64,000 nucleotides of DNA, taken from contig NZ_CP019706.1 in the NCBI RefSeq assembly GCF_002101395.1, positions 2,852,001 through 2,916,000 on the forward strand. Direction: 5' to 3'. Origin of the DNA: Pantoea alhagi. GTDB taxonomy: Bacteria > Pseudomonadota > Gammaproteobacteria > Enterobacterales > Enterobacteriaceae. Positions 32,876-42,007 of this stretch are shown piece after piece; position 1 is the stretch's first letter; every line of letters starts with the position of its first letter. The translations under genes were made by a program, and so were the position numbers. The notes beneath the pieces are model-generated. The model did not search any database and was not told where the DNA came from. It saw only the letters and a list, made by a program, of their open reading frames with translations.

Positions 32876-32936
32876 GTTAACAATTGTTGCCTTGCATAAA
32901 GTTTGCTCATCTTGTGCTAAACGGCGGAACAGAAAA

Positions 32937-33380
32937 GTGCTTAAACAATGGCTGCATGACGCCACCATCAGGCTACACGAGAGCGTAGAAACATGGCCGC
33001 AGGCGCTGGAACTCGCTGCCAGGCCATTACTGGAGGCCGGAGTCATCACACCCGATTACGTTACGGCGATGATTGAGCAGCACCGCCAGCTGGGACCTTA
33101 TTATGTGCTGGCACCCGGGCTGGCGATGCCGCATGCCAGACCGGAAGAGGGAGCAAAAGGATTAGGGCTATCGCTGCTCAAGCTACAACGCGGCATAGCC
33201 TTTAAGTCTGAAGCCTTTGACCCGGTAGATCTGATAGTGATGCTCGCGGCGCCCGATAAACATAGCCATATTGAAATGATATCCGCGCTGGCGGAATTGT
33301 TTTCCAGCGATAAGGATATGGAACAATTACATCAGGCGAAAAGCGTGGAAGATATTAAAAAGATTATCGAACGCTTCTGA
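32937..33380 (+). CDS. PTS EIIA component (UlaC/SgcA type)
   Basis: The 147-aa protein is a fructose/mannitol-type EIIA. The phosphorylated His66 lies in LAPGLAMPHARPEEG, a stretch nearly identical to UlaC. I chose the GTG at 32937 because the predicted class II CRP promoter would start RNA near 32909, after the alternative in-frame ATG at 32892. It passes phosphate from HPr to the downstream EIIB. It is the first gene of a five-gene operon. Confidence 0.85.
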   Translation: MLKQWLHDATIRLHESVETWPQALELAARPLLEAGVITPDYVTAMIEQHRQLGPYYVLAPGLAMPHARPEEGAKGLGLSLLKLQRGIAFKSEAFDPVDLIVMLAAPDKHSHIEMISALAELFSSDKDMEQLHQAKSVEDIKKIIERF

Positions 33381-33457
33381 ATTCACTTTGCATTTCGATT
33401 TTAAATACATTACGCGCCAGCGTGGTGGGGACTCCTCTACTCAAAAAGGTGGTAATC

Positions 33458-33736
33458 ATGAAAATCATGGCTATTTGCGGTTCCGGTCTTGGCAGCAGTT
33501 TTATGGTCGAAATGAATATTAAAAAAGTACTGAAAAAACTGGACAGAGAGGCGGAGGTAGAGCATGCCGATCTCTCTTCCGCAACGCCTGACGCCGCAGA
33601 CCTGTTTGTTATGGCAAAGGATATCGCCGCCAGTGCCAGCGTGCCGGAAAGCAAGCTGGTGGTGATTAAGAACATCATCGATATCAATGAACTGGAAACG
33701 CAGCTGCGCGCCTGGTTCGACAAACAATCATCATAA
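33458..33736 (+). CDS. PTS EIIB component (UlaB/SgcB type)
   Basis: The 92-aa protein starts MKIMAICGSGLGSS, where Cys7 is the phosphorylated cysteine of the P-loop-like EIIB fold. AGGTGG precedes the ATG at 33458. Length and motif match UlaB/SgcB. It accepts phosphate from the EIIA and phosphorylates the incoming sugar bound to the EIIC. Confidence 0.9.
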   Translation: MKIMAICGSGLGSSFMVEMNIKKVLKKLDREAEVEHADLSSATPDAADLFVMAKDIAASASVPESKLVVIKNIIDINELETQLRAWFDKQSS

Positions 33737-33744
33737 AACATCAA

Positions 33745-33800
33745 ATTTCAGGGTGCAGCAAGGCGGCAACCCAACGCTTCTTATGTTTTTAATCGGGTAT
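33745..33800 (+). repeat. Possible remnant of the nuoF-nuoG repeat family
   Basis: The stretch TTTCAGGGTGCAGCAAGGC continuing to GGCAAC (33746-33770) resembles the left arm of the 122-bp units at 55383-55626 (TTTCGGGTTGCGACAAGGC then GGCAAC), and CGGGTA appears at the far end. The middle is missing. It lies in the 121-bp gap between EIIB and EIIC. Confidence 0.4.
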
Positions 33801-33857
33801 ATAAAGCCAGCCAGGAAAAAGCAGTCTGAAAAATAAAATCTCTATAGCGAGGTGGAT

Positions 33858-35249
33858 ATGTTTATCCGGGAAACGCTGAATTTTATCGTTGATATTCTTA
33901 AAGTGCCCTCGGTGCTGGTGGGCTTAATTGCCTTGATTGGTTTGGTGGCACAGAAAAAGTCTTTTTCTGACGTTGTTAAGGGGACAATTAAAACTATTCT
34001 CGGCTTTATTGTGTTGGGCGGCGGCGCGACGGTACTGGTTGGGTCATTAAATCCGCTGGGCGGTATGTTTGAACACGCCTTTAATATCCAGGGCATTATT
34101 CCCAATAACGAGGCCATTGTCTCTATTGCACTGGAAAAATATGGCGCCTCTACCGCGCTGATAATGGCATTCGGGATGGTGGCGAATATTATTGTCGCGC
34201 GCTTTACACGGCTGAAATATATTTTCCTGACCGGACATCACACTTTTTATATGGCCTGTATGATCAGCGTGATCCTGACCGTAGCCGGGTTCGGAGACGT
34301 TGGCCTGGTCTTTACCGGCTCGTTGATTTTAGGCCTGGTTATGGCCTTTTTCCCGGCGCTGGCGCAGCGTTATATGAAACGTATTACCGGCAGTGATGAT
34401 ATTGCGTTTGGTCACTTCGGGACGCTCGGCTATGTGCTTTCCGGCTGGATCGGCAGCAAGTGCGGTAAAGGCTCCCGATCCACCGAAGAGATGAACCTGC
34501 CGAAAAACCTCAGCTTCCTGCGCGACAGCTCAATTTCCATCTCTCTGACCATGATGATTATTTATCTGATTATGGCGGTAAGCGCTGGCAGAGAATATGT
34601 TGAAAGCCAGTTCAGCGGCGGTCAGCACTATCTGGTGTACGCCATTATCATGGCGATTACCTTCGCGGCGGGCGTGTTTATCATCCTGCAGGGCGTCCGT
34701 CTGATCCTGGCGGAAATCGTTCCCGCCTTTACCGGATTTTCGGAAAAGCTGGTGCCGAATGCGCGTCCTGCGCTGGACTGCCCGGTTGTCTACCCCTACG
34801 CCCCTAATGCGGTACTGATTGGCTTTCTGTTCAGCTTCCTTGGCGGTCTGGTGGGGTTATTTCTGCTGGGGCAGCTCAAACTGGTACTGATCTTACCGGG
34901 CGTGGTGCCGCACTTCTTTACCGGCGCGACGGCTGGCGTGTTTGGTAACGCCACCGGCGGACGGCGCGGTGCAATGGTTGGCGCATTCGCCAACGGGCTG
35001 CTGATTACCTTTCTGCCGGTTTTGCTGCTGCCGGTACTGGGCGCGATAGGCTTTGCCAATACCACCTTCTCAGATGCTGACTTTGGGGCCATCGGGATTG
35101 TGCTGGGTAATCTGGCACGCTATCTGCCGCCGCTGGCTATTACGGGGCTGGTAGTGGCGCTGTTCATGCTGCTGGTGGCCTACAACCTGATGGCAAAAAA
35201 CAGATCTGCGGACGGTAAGCCGCAGGAAAATAGCGGGGCTAAATCATGA
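33858..35249 (+). CDS. PTS EIIC component (UlaA/SgaT family)
   Basis: The 463-aa permease has about ten hydrophobic segments and UlaA landmarks: KGTIKTILGFIVLGGG near 40-55, LTGHHTFYMA near 125-134, and DCPVVYPYAPNAVLIGF near 308-324. UlaA takes up L-ascorbate with concomitant phosphorylation; this is a divergent paralogue, and none of the ula catabolic genes are nearby. The ATG at 33858 has GAGG upstream. The stop overlaps the start of the transketolase N-subunit gene (ATGA). Confidence 0.88.
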   Translation: MFIRETLNFIVDILKVPSVLVGLIALIGLVAQKKSFSDVVKGTIKTILGFIVLGGGATVLVGSLNPLGGMFEHAFNIQGIIPNNEAIVSIALEKYGASTALIMAFGMVANIIVARFTRLKYIFLTGHHTFYMACMISVILTVAGFGDVGLVFTGSLILGLVMAFFPALAQRYMKRITGSDDIAFGHFGTLGYVLSGWIGSKCGKGSRSTEEMNLPKNLSFLRDSSISISLTMMIIYLIMAVSAGREYVESQFSGGQHYLVYAIIMAITFAAGVFIILQGVRLILAEIVPAFTGFSEKLVPNARPALDCPVVYPYAPNAVLIGFLFSFLGGLVGLFLLGQLKLVLILPGVVPHFFTGATAGVFGNATGGRRGAMVGAFANGLLITFLPVLLLPVLGAIGFANTTFSDADFGAIGIVLGNLARYLPPLAITGLVVALFMLLVAYNLMAKNRSADGKPQENSGAKS

Positions 35250-36076
35250 ATGTACAGGACGTCACACAGCTGGCGCGCGATATTCGCATCGCCACGCTTA
35301 AATCACTGACGCAGCTGGGTTTCGGTCATTACGGCGGCAGTATGTCGGTAGTGGAAACGCTGGCGGTATTGTACGGCGCGGTAATGAAAATCGACCCGGC
35401 AGATCCGGACTGGCCTGAGCGGGATTACTTTGTTCTGTCGAAAGGACATGCGGGGCCGGCGTTGTACAGCACGTTAGCTATCAAAGGCTACTTTCCTGTT
35501 GAAGAGCTAAGTACGCTAAACCAGAACGGCACCCGGCTTCCCAGCCACCCGGACCGACTGAAAACGCGCGGCGTTGATGCTACAACCGGCTCGCTGGGAC
35601 AAGGGATCTCCATTGCTGGCGGCATGGCGCTGTCGCATAAGCTGGCGGGACGGCCGAATCGGGTGTTTTGCATCGTTGGTGACGGTGAGCTGAATGAAGG
35701 CCAGTGCTGGGAGGCATTTCAGTTTATCGCTCATCACCGCCTGAATAACCTGACGATATTTATCGACTGGAACAAACAGCAGCTTGACGGCGAGCTGGAC
35801 GAAATCATTTGCGCGTTTGACCTTGAAGGAAAATTCCGTGCCTTTGGCTTTGATGTGGTAACGGTAAAAGGCGATGACATCGCCGGATTACTGGAGCAGG
35901 TTCAGCCCGTTCCGGCAGCAGATGCCCGCCCACGCGTCGTGATCCTCGACAGTATTAAAGGGCAGGGCGTGCCCTGCCTCGAGCAATTAAGTAACTCTCA
36001 TCACCTGCGGCTGACCGATGAGATGAAACAGGCGCTCCGGGAAACCATTCGCCAACTGGAGGCGGCACATGATTAA
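35246..36076 (+). CDS. Split transketolase, N-terminal (ThDP pyrophosphate-binding) subunit
   Basis: The 276-aa protein covers the first transketolase domain. The ThDP motif is GDGELNEGQCWEAFQFIAHH (near 155-174) followed by DWNK; SKGHAGPALY near 65 and TTGSLGQGISIAGGMA near 111-126 are typical substrate and cofactor loops. It overlaps the C-subunit gene by 8 bases and the EIIC gene by four. Split transketolases of this type include the apulose-4-phosphate enzyme AptA/AptB; whether that is the substrate here is unknown. Confidence 0.93.
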   Translation: MNVQDVTQLARDIRIATLKSLTQLGFGHYGGSMSVVETLAVLYGAVMKIDPADPDWPERDYFVLSKGHAGPALYSTLAIKGYFPVEELSTLNQNGTRLPSHPDRLKTRGVDATTGSLGQGISIAGGMALSHKLAGRPNRVFCIVGDGELNEGQCWEAFQFIAHHRLNNLTIFIDWNKQQLDGELDEIICAFDLEGKFRAFGFDVVTVKGDDIAGLLEQVQPVPAADARPRVVILDSIKGQGVPCLEQLSNSHHLRLTDEMKQALRETIRQLEAAHD

Positions 36077-37022
36077 GATTGCACCCGCAGGACAACACGA
36101 CGCGCCCGAGATGCGCAAGGTATATGCCAGCTTCGTAACGAAACAGATTGCGGCGGGAAGCTCCATTATCGCCCTTGAGGCGGATCTGATGAGTTCAATG
36201 GCGATGGATAGTGTGGCGCGGGCCTGGCCGCAGCAGGTTATCAACTGTGGCATCATGGAGGCCAACGTTATAGGTATTGCCGCAGGGCTATCGCTGACGG
36301 GAAGAAAACCTTTCGTACACACGTTTACTGCCTTTGCCAGCCGCCGCTGCTTTGACCAGTTATTTATGGCGCTGGATTACGCACGTAATAATGTGAAGGT
36401 CATTGCATCAGATGCCGGCATCACCGCCTGCCACAACGGCGGCACGCATATGTCGTTTGAGGATATGGGTATTGTGCGCGGGCTGGCCCATTCGGTGGTG
36501 CTGGAGGTGACAGACGCAGTCATGTTTGACGATCTGCTGCATCAGCTTATCGATTTGGACGGTTTTTATTGGGTGCGTACCATCCGCAAACAGGCACCCG
36601 CTGTATATGCGCCAGGCTCCACGTTTACTATCGGCAAGGGCAATGTGTTACGTGATGGCGATGATATTACCCTGATCGCCAACGGTATTATGGTGACAGA
36701 GGCGCTGGAGGCGGCGCGGCAGCTGGAGCAGGAAGGCATCAGCACCGCAGTGATCGATATGTTTACCCTGAAACCTGTGGATCGCATGCTGATAAAAAAC
36801 TATGCCAGTAAAACCGGGCGTATTGTGACCTGTGAAAACCACAGTATCCATAACGGGCTGGGCTCGGCAGTAGCGGAAGTGCTGGTAGAAACCTGTCCGG
36901 TGCCGATGCGGCGCGTTGGCGTAAAGGAGCGCTACGGTCAGGTAGGCACGCAGGCGTTTTTACAACAGGAATATGGCCTGACGGCGCAGGATATTGTTTT
37001 AGCCGCGCGTGAACTGCTCTAA
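36069..37022 (+). CDS. Split transketolase, C-terminal (pyrimidine-binding) subunit
   Basis: The 317-aa protein contains the pyrimidine-binding domain (Glu in NCGIMEANVIGIAAGLSL near 58-75; FTAFASRRCFDQL near 82-94) and the C-terminal transketolase domain (from about 190). It pairs with the preceding subunit to make a complete ThDP enzyme. It is the last gene of the operon; a strong bidirectional terminator follows 6 bases after the stop. Confidence 0.93.
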   Translation: MIKIAPAGQHDAPEMRKVYASFVTKQIAAGSSIIALEADLMSSMAMDSVARAWPQQVINCGIMEANVIGIAAGLSLTGRKPFVHTFTAFASRRCFDQLFMALDYARNNVKVIASDAGITACHNGGTHMSFEDMGIVRGLAHSVVLEVTDAVMFDDLLHQLIDLDGFYWVRTIRKQAPAVYAPGSTFTIGKGNVLRDGDDITLIANGIMVTEALEAARQLEQEGISTAVIDMFTLKPVDRMLIKNYASKTGRIVTCENHSIHNGLGSAVAEVLVETCPVPMRRVGVKERYGQVGTQAFLQQEYGLTAQDIVLAARELL

Positions 37023-37023
37023 T

Positions 37024-37055
37024 AAAAAAGGCGGGAGAGATCTCCCGCCTTTTTA
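37024..37055. terminator. Bidirectional terminator
   Basis: The perfect 10-bp stem AGGCGGGAGA/TCTCCCGCCT is flanked by an A-run on the left and TTTTT on the right. It serves the PTS-transketolase operon on the plus strand and the membrane-protein gene on the minus strand. Confidence 0.9.
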
Positions 37056-37069
37056 CTCACTGAGGTTAT

Positions 37070-38101
37070 TTAATCGCGTTTTGTTGGACGCTGATTGCTC
37101 AGTACCTGACGCGGCTGAGTACGACGACCTACCATACCCATTACGCCTGCCAGAATCGCTTCGATAATTAGCATAAAGAAGGCGAACCAGCTGGCTTTAG
37201 CGGTCGCTTCTGCAGCTTTATCTGCAGCTTCACGCGCTTTCTGTTCCGCCTGCTGTTTTAACTCATTATATTTCTGACGCGCCTGCTGATAGGTTTGTTC
37301 CGTTTGGGTAACAATCTGTTCAGCTTCGGCATCAGTTTTACCGGTACGTGCTTGAATAATATTTTTCAGTGCCTCACGGTCGGCAGCCTGTAACGTGTCC
37401 TGATTACTGTTAATTACACCTTTAATCCAGTTAGCAATGTCCGTATCGGCATTCTGTGGATTATTTGCCGTGGCCTGCGCCTGATTCTGCGCACTGTTTG
37501 CCGCATTTTGCGCATCGTTTTGCAGGTTTTCCGGCTGCAGCTCAGGTTTACCCGTCTGACGCAGCGTGGTTTCTAATTCATTCTGCAAGTCATCGAGATT
37601 AATACCGCTTTCCTGCAGCTTATCACGCGCCATTTGCGTTGCCTGTGGAGCGACAGCGCTAATGCTGCTGCCGATTGCGCTCAGGCCGGCACCCATCACG
37701 TTCATGGCGCCGCTCATAGCGGAATTAACCAGCATAATAGCCAGCCACAGACTAAACAGGGTATTTACGCCAAACATTAACAGACCATGCAGCATTCCTT
37801 CACGCTGCGCCAGACGTCCGCTAACCCAGGCGCCCACGGCGATGGAGACCAGCATGCTAAGGCCGGTCCAGATGGCCGCGCCGGTGCCGATGCCGTCCAT
37901 CGGATTTTGCTCTTTCATCGGATCGATACTGGATGTGCCGATCGCCATTCCCAACAGCGATAATAATAAATGGACTAATACCGCAGCGATAACGCCGGCA
38001 AAGATAGCGCTCCATGAAATGCGCTTCAGCGGTACACCATTCACCGGTTCCACCCAGGCCGTATCGTGCCGGTTGCGGAGATGCTCAGGATGTTCACTCA
38101 T
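37070..38101 (-). CDS. Membrane protein of unknown function with Gln/Asn linker and coiled coil
   Basis: I do not recognise a characterised function for this 343-aa protein. It shows three N-terminal hydrophobic segments (about 29-54, 74-94, 103-126), a small-residue stretch (128-150), a Gln/Asn/Ala-rich linker (187-222), a charged helical region likely to form a coiled coil (255-303, rich in KQQAEQKAREAADK-type heptads) and a last membrane segment (304-326). The layout suggests a cytoplasmic or periplasmic coiled-coil loop tethered at both ends. AGGGAG lies 9 bases before the ATG. It stands alone, between the PTS operon and pta. Confidence 0.75.
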   Translation of the reverse strand: MSEHPEHLRNRHDTAWVEPVNGVPLKRISWSAIFAGVIAAVLVHLLLSLLGMAIGTSSIDPMKEQNPMDGIGTGAAIWTGLSMLVSIAVGAWVSGRLAQREGMLHGLLMFGVNTLFSLWLAIMLVNSAMSGAMNVMGAGLSAIGSSISAVAPQATQMARDKLQESGINLDDLQNELETTLRQTGKPELQPENLQNDAQNAANSAQNQAQATANNPQNADTDIANWIKGVINSNQDTLQAADREALKNIIQARTGKTDAEAEQIVTQTEQTYQQARQKYNELKQQAEQKAREAADKAAEATAKASWFAFFMLIIEAILAGVMGMVGRRTQPRQVLSNQRPTKRD

Positions 38102-38464
38102 AATATTTACTCCCTATGTTTATCTTTTAACCCGTTGCCACAGTATTAATTTTTCAACGTGCGTGAAAAATTTCGACACCTCTGTTTCAGGTAATTTAAG
38201 GCTAGTTAGGGAATGCGGATTTGACCAAAATAATTTCACAAATTGCGTAGAAAAATAAACGCGTCGGTTGCCGCTTCGCTTATTTTGCTCCTGGCGTCTC
38301 GCTTGTTGTTTTATAATTTGCGAGTTTGTCAATGCGCTTATTTATTGCGTTTTTAACTGGCGCATACAGTCACAACAAACATTGTTTCGGCAGGGCCTTT
38401 TATTAAGAGAAAAAAGAAAGAAAGGAGGGCAGGGAATTTGCAAAGATAGCAGTGACAACAGCGG
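38102..38464. other. Intergenic gap upstream of the membrane-protein gene
   Basis: About 360 bases without a convincing gene lie between the unknown membrane-protein gene and the pta terminator. The stretch presumably contains the promoter of the former; I see no recognisable operator, RNA gene or repeat. Confidence 0.5.
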
Positions 38465-38465
38465 G

Positions 38466-38492
38466 AAATAAAAAGGCGGCCCGCAGGCCGCC
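38466..38492 (-). terminator. Terminator of ackA-pta
   Basis: On the minus strand GGCGGCC-TGCG-GGCCGCC is followed by TTTTTATTT. The perfect 7-bp GC stem begins 19 bases beyond the pta stop. Confidence 0.9.
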
Positions 38493-38510
38493 TGTAATCA
38501 GCAGGCAAAA

Positions 38511-40664
38511 TTAGTTTTGCTGTGCTTCTGCCTGTGCAGCCTGGATCGCGGTCAGAGCGATGGTATAAACAATATCATCAACCAGTGCGCCACGTGACAG
38601 ATCGTTAACCGGCTTACGCATGCCTTGCAGCATCGGTCCGATGGAGATCAGATCTGCTGAACGCTGTACCGCTTTATAAGTGGTATTACCGGTGTTCAGA
38701 TCCGGGAAAATAAATACCGTAGCGCGACCCGCTACCTGAGAGTTTGGCGCTTTTGATTTCGCTACATCTTCCATAATTGCTGCGTCATACTGCAGCGGGC
38801 CATCGATCACCAGATCGGGACGTTTTTCCTGCGCAATACGCGTTGCTTCGCGCACTTTTTCAACGTCGCTACCCGCGCCGGAGTTACCGGTAGAGTAAGA
38901 GATCATCGCGACGCGCGGCTCAATGCCGAATGCCGCTGCGGAATCCGCCGACTGAATAGCAATTTCCGCCAGCTGTTCAGAGGTTGGATCCGGGTTAATG
39001 GCACAGTCGCCATAAACCAGAACCTGTTCCGGCAGCAGCATAAAGAACACGGAAGAGACCAGCGAGCTGTTAGGGGCGGTTTTAATCAGCTGCAGCGGCG
39101 GACGAATGGTGTTGGCGGTAGTATGTACCGCGCCGGAAACCAGGCCATCCACTTCGTCACGTTCCAGCATCATGGTGCCCAGCACCACGTTATCTTCCAG
39201 CTGCTCCTGCGCGACAACTTCGGTCATACCTTTGTTTTTACGCAGTTCAACCAGGCGCGCCACGTAATTGGCACGGGCCACTTCCGGATCGATAATCTCA
39301 ATACCTTTGCCCAGTTCGACGCCCTGCGCCGCTGCGACACGCTGAATTTCATCCGGATTGCCTAACAGCACGCAATGCGCAATGCCGCGCTCGGCGCAAA
39401 TGGCGGCAGCCTTAACGGTACGCGGTTCATCGCCTTCCGGCAGCACAATACGTTTACCCGCTTTACGCGCCAGCTCGGTGAGCTGATAACGGAAGGCTGG
39501 CGGTGAAAGACGACGGCTGCGCTCAGAGGCGGCGGTCAAAGATTCAATCCAGTCGCTGCTGATATGGCTGGCAACGTACTCCTGAACTTTTTCGATGCGC
39601 TGCGTATCGTCGCTGGGCACTTCCAGATTAAAGCTTTGCAGGCTAAGAGAGGTTTGCCAGGTATTGGTTTCAACCATAAACACCGGCAGGCCGGTCTGGA
39701 AGGCGCGTGCGCAGAGTTTGTAAATACGGTCATCAATTTCATAGCCGCCGGTCAGCAGGATCGCACCGATTTCAACGCCGTTCATGGCCGCCAGACAGGC
39801 TGCAACCAGCACATCAGGACGATCGGCAGAGGTCACCAGCAGCGAGCCCGGGCGGAAATGTTCCAGCATATGCGGCAGGCTACGGGCGCAGAACGTCACT
39901 GATTTTACGCGACGCGTCTGAATTTCACCTTCATTGATTACGCGCGCGTTCAGGTGACGGCACATATCAATCGCGCGGGTGGCGATCAGATCGAAACTCC
40001 AGGGAATGCAGCCCAGCACCGGCAGCGGGCTGTTGGCAAACAGCTGGCTCGGATCGATATTCGCGACGCTGGCTTTCGTGGAGTCATCAAAAATTTCTGA
40101 CAGATCCGGGCGAGTACGGCCCTGTTCATCTACCGGCGCGTTGAGTTTGTTGATGATAACGCCGGTAATGTTTTTGTTCTTACTGCCGCCAAAGCTGCTC
40201 TGCGTAACTTCGATACGCTCTTTCAGCTGTGCCGGTGAGTCGTTGCCCAGCGCGGTCACAAAGATAATTTCCGCATTCAGGGTTTTCGCGATCTCATAGT
40301 TAAGCGCGCTGGCGAACTGATGTTTACGCGTTGGCACCAGGCCTTCCACCAGCACCACTTCCGCGTCCTGGGTATTGGCGTGGTAGCGAGCAATGATCTC
40401 TTCCATCAGCACGTCCTGCTGATTAGAACCCAGCAGCGATTCCACGCGTGACATTTGCAGCGGCTCAGCGGCAGGAATGGAGGAGTTTTTACGAATAATG
40501 GTGGTGGTCTGGTCAGGCGTATTGCCACCGGCGCGGGGCTGCGCGATGGGTTTGAACACACTGAGGCGAACCCCTTTGCGTTCCATCGCACGAATAACGC
40601 CGAGGCTGACGCTGGTCAACCCGACGCTGGTGCCGGTAGGGATAAGCATTATGGTACGTGACAC
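38511..40664 (-). CDS. pta: Phosphate acetyltransferase
   Basis: The 717-aa enzyme interconverts acetyl-CoA and acetyl phosphate. It has an N-terminal P-loop-like domain (MLIPTGTSVGLTSVSLG near 6-22), a central DRTGG regulatory domain and a C-terminal PTA_PTB catalytic domain (from about 390). It begins with GTG (40662-40664), preceded by AGAGG, as in E. coli. It lies 66 bases downstream of ackA in the same operon. It produces acetyl phosphate for overflow metabolism and response-regulator phosphorylation. Confidence 0.98.
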   Translation of the reverse strand: MSRTIMLIPTGTSVGLTSVSLGVIRAMERKGVRLSVFKPIAQPRAGGNTPDQTTTIIRKNSSIPAAEPLQMSRVESLLGSNQQDVLMEEIIARYHANTQDAEVVLVEGLVPTRKHQFASALNYEIAKTLNAEIIFVTALGNDSPAQLKERIEVTQSSFGGSKNKNITGVIINKLNAPVDEQGRTRPDLSEIFDDSTKASVANIDPSQLFANSPLPVLGCIPWSFDLIATRAIDMCRHLNARVINEGEIQTRRVKSVTFCARSLPHMLEHFRPGSLLVTSADRPDVLVAACLAAMNGVEIGAILLTGGYEIDDRIYKLCARAFQTGLPVFMVETNTWQTSLSLQSFNLEVPSDDTQRIEKVQEYVASHISSDWIESLTAASERSRRLSPPAFRYQLTELARKAGKRIVLPEGDEPRTVKAAAICAERGIAHCVLLGNPDEIQRVAAAQGVELGKGIEIIDPEVARANYVARLVELRKNKGMTEVVAQEQLEDNVVLGTMMLERDEVDGLVSGAVHTTANTIRPPLQLIKTAPNSSLVSSVFFMLLPEQVLVYGDCAINPDPTSEQLAEIAIQSADSAAAFGIEPRVAMISYSTGNSGAGSDVEKVREATRIAQEKRPDLVIDGPLQYDAAIMEDVAKSKAPNSQVAGRATVFIFPDLNTGNTTYKAVQRSADLISIGPMLQGMRKPVNDLSRGALVDDIVYTIALTAIQAAQAEAQQN

Positions 40665-40730
40665 AGTAAACCTCTCAGGTATTTCAGGCTGTCAAAACAA
40701 CTCCGCCAGCCTGAGCTGACGGAGAAAGTC

Positions 40731-41933
40731 TTATGCGGTAAGGCGCGCAGCGTCGCGGGCGATAACCAACTCTTCATTGGTCGGGATAACCAATGCCGGA
40801 CGGGTGCCCTCTTTGTTAATAAAGCCTTCCTGTCCGAAGCGCGCCGCCAGGTTGCGCTCGTGATCCACCTCGAAGCCCAGCAGCGCCAGTTTTGCCAGCG
40901 ACAGCTCGCGTACCATTGCCGCATTCTCACCGATACCGCCGGTAAACACCACGGCATCCAGGCGACCATCCATCATCGCGCTGTAGGAACCAATATATTT
41001 AGCCAGACGATGACAGAAAACGTTCATCGCGCGTTTCGCATCTTCTTTGGTGGTGTAATTTTCTTCTACGTAGCGGCAGTCGCTGGTTACGCCGGTCAGA
41101 CCCAGCAGGCCGGACTCTTTGGTCAGCAGTTTATTGATGGCATCAATATTCATGCCCAGCGTATCGTGCAGGAAGAAAATAATCGCCGGATCGATATCGC
41201 CGCTGCGTGTACCCATTACCAGACCTTCCAGCGGGGTCAGACCCATAGAGGTATCCACGCACTTGCCGTTGCGGATCGCGGATACGGAAGCGCCGTTGCC
41301 GAGGTGACAGGTAATGACGTTCAGCTCTTCCACCGGCTTATTCAGCATGCGGGCAGCTTCAATCGACACATAATAGTGGCTGGTGCCATGAGCGCCATAG
41401 CGACGAACGCCATGCTCTTTATAAAGATTATAGGGCAGGGCATAGAGGTAAGACTCTTCCGGCATTGTCTGATGGAACGCAGTATCAAAAACCGCTACGT
41501 TTTTATCAGAAAGATGCGGGAAGTTTTTCAGCGCTTCGTCAATGCCGATCAGGTGCGCCGGGTTATGCAGCGGAGCAAAAGAAGAGGCGTCTTTAATGCT
41601 TTGTACCACTTTATCGTCAATCAGCACTGACTGGGTCAGTTTTTCCCCACCATGAACAATACGATGACCGATTGCAGCAATTTGTGCCGATAGCTCTGGT
41701 TTTTGTGCCAGAATGTTTTTAACAATGAAGTTCAGGGCTTCGCTGTGGGCTGCGCCCGCACCCAGCTCAGCTTCCTGTTTAGCGCCGTCCAGTTTCCATT
41801 TAATGCGCGCTTCAGGCAAATGGAAGCATTCGGCCAGACCTGACAGATACTCTTTACCGTCCGCCGGGTTGAGGATGGCAAACTTAAGAGATGAGCTACC
41901 GCAGTTCAGAACCAGTACTAACTTACTCGACAT
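40731..41933 (-). CDS. ackA: Acetate kinase
   Basis: The 400-aa enzyme makes ATP and acetate from acetyl phosphate and ADP. The N-terminal phosphate-binding motif VLVLNCGSSSLKFAI (5-19), the HGTSHYYVS loop near 180 and the C-terminal VFTGGIGENAAMVRE near 325-339 are all present. The length equals E. coli AckA. It is the first gene of ackA-pta, divergent from yfbV. Confidence 0.98.
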   Translation of the reverse strand: MSSKLVLVLNCGSSSLKFAILNPADGKEYLSGLAECFHLPEARIKWKLDGAKQEAELGAGAAHSEALNFIVKNILAQKPELSAQIAAIGHRIVHGGEKLTQSVLIDDKVVQSIKDASSFAPLHNPAHLIGIDEALKNFPHLSDKNVAVFDTAFHQTMPEESYLYALPYNLYKEHGVRRYGAHGTSHYYVSIEAARMLNKPVEELNVITCHLGNGASVSAIRNGKCVDTSMGLTPLEGLVMGTRSGDIDPAIIFFLHDTLGMNIDAINKLLTKESGLLGLTGVTSDCRYVEENYTTKEDAKRAMNVFCHRLAKYIGSYSAMMDGRLDAVVFTGGIGENAAMVRELSLAKLALLGFEVDHERNLAARFGQEGFINKEGTRPALVIPTNEELVIARDAARLTA

Positions 41934-42007
41934 GGAAGTACCTATTTGTCAAAAGTGGCTAAAAAAAAAGCAATCAGCCTATCATCGTAGTGTATGAAAG
42001 CTGGTAC

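Noticed and set aside
40860..41630. 256-codon plus-strand open frame inside ackA
   Set aside because: Antisense to ackA; no start signal or domain.
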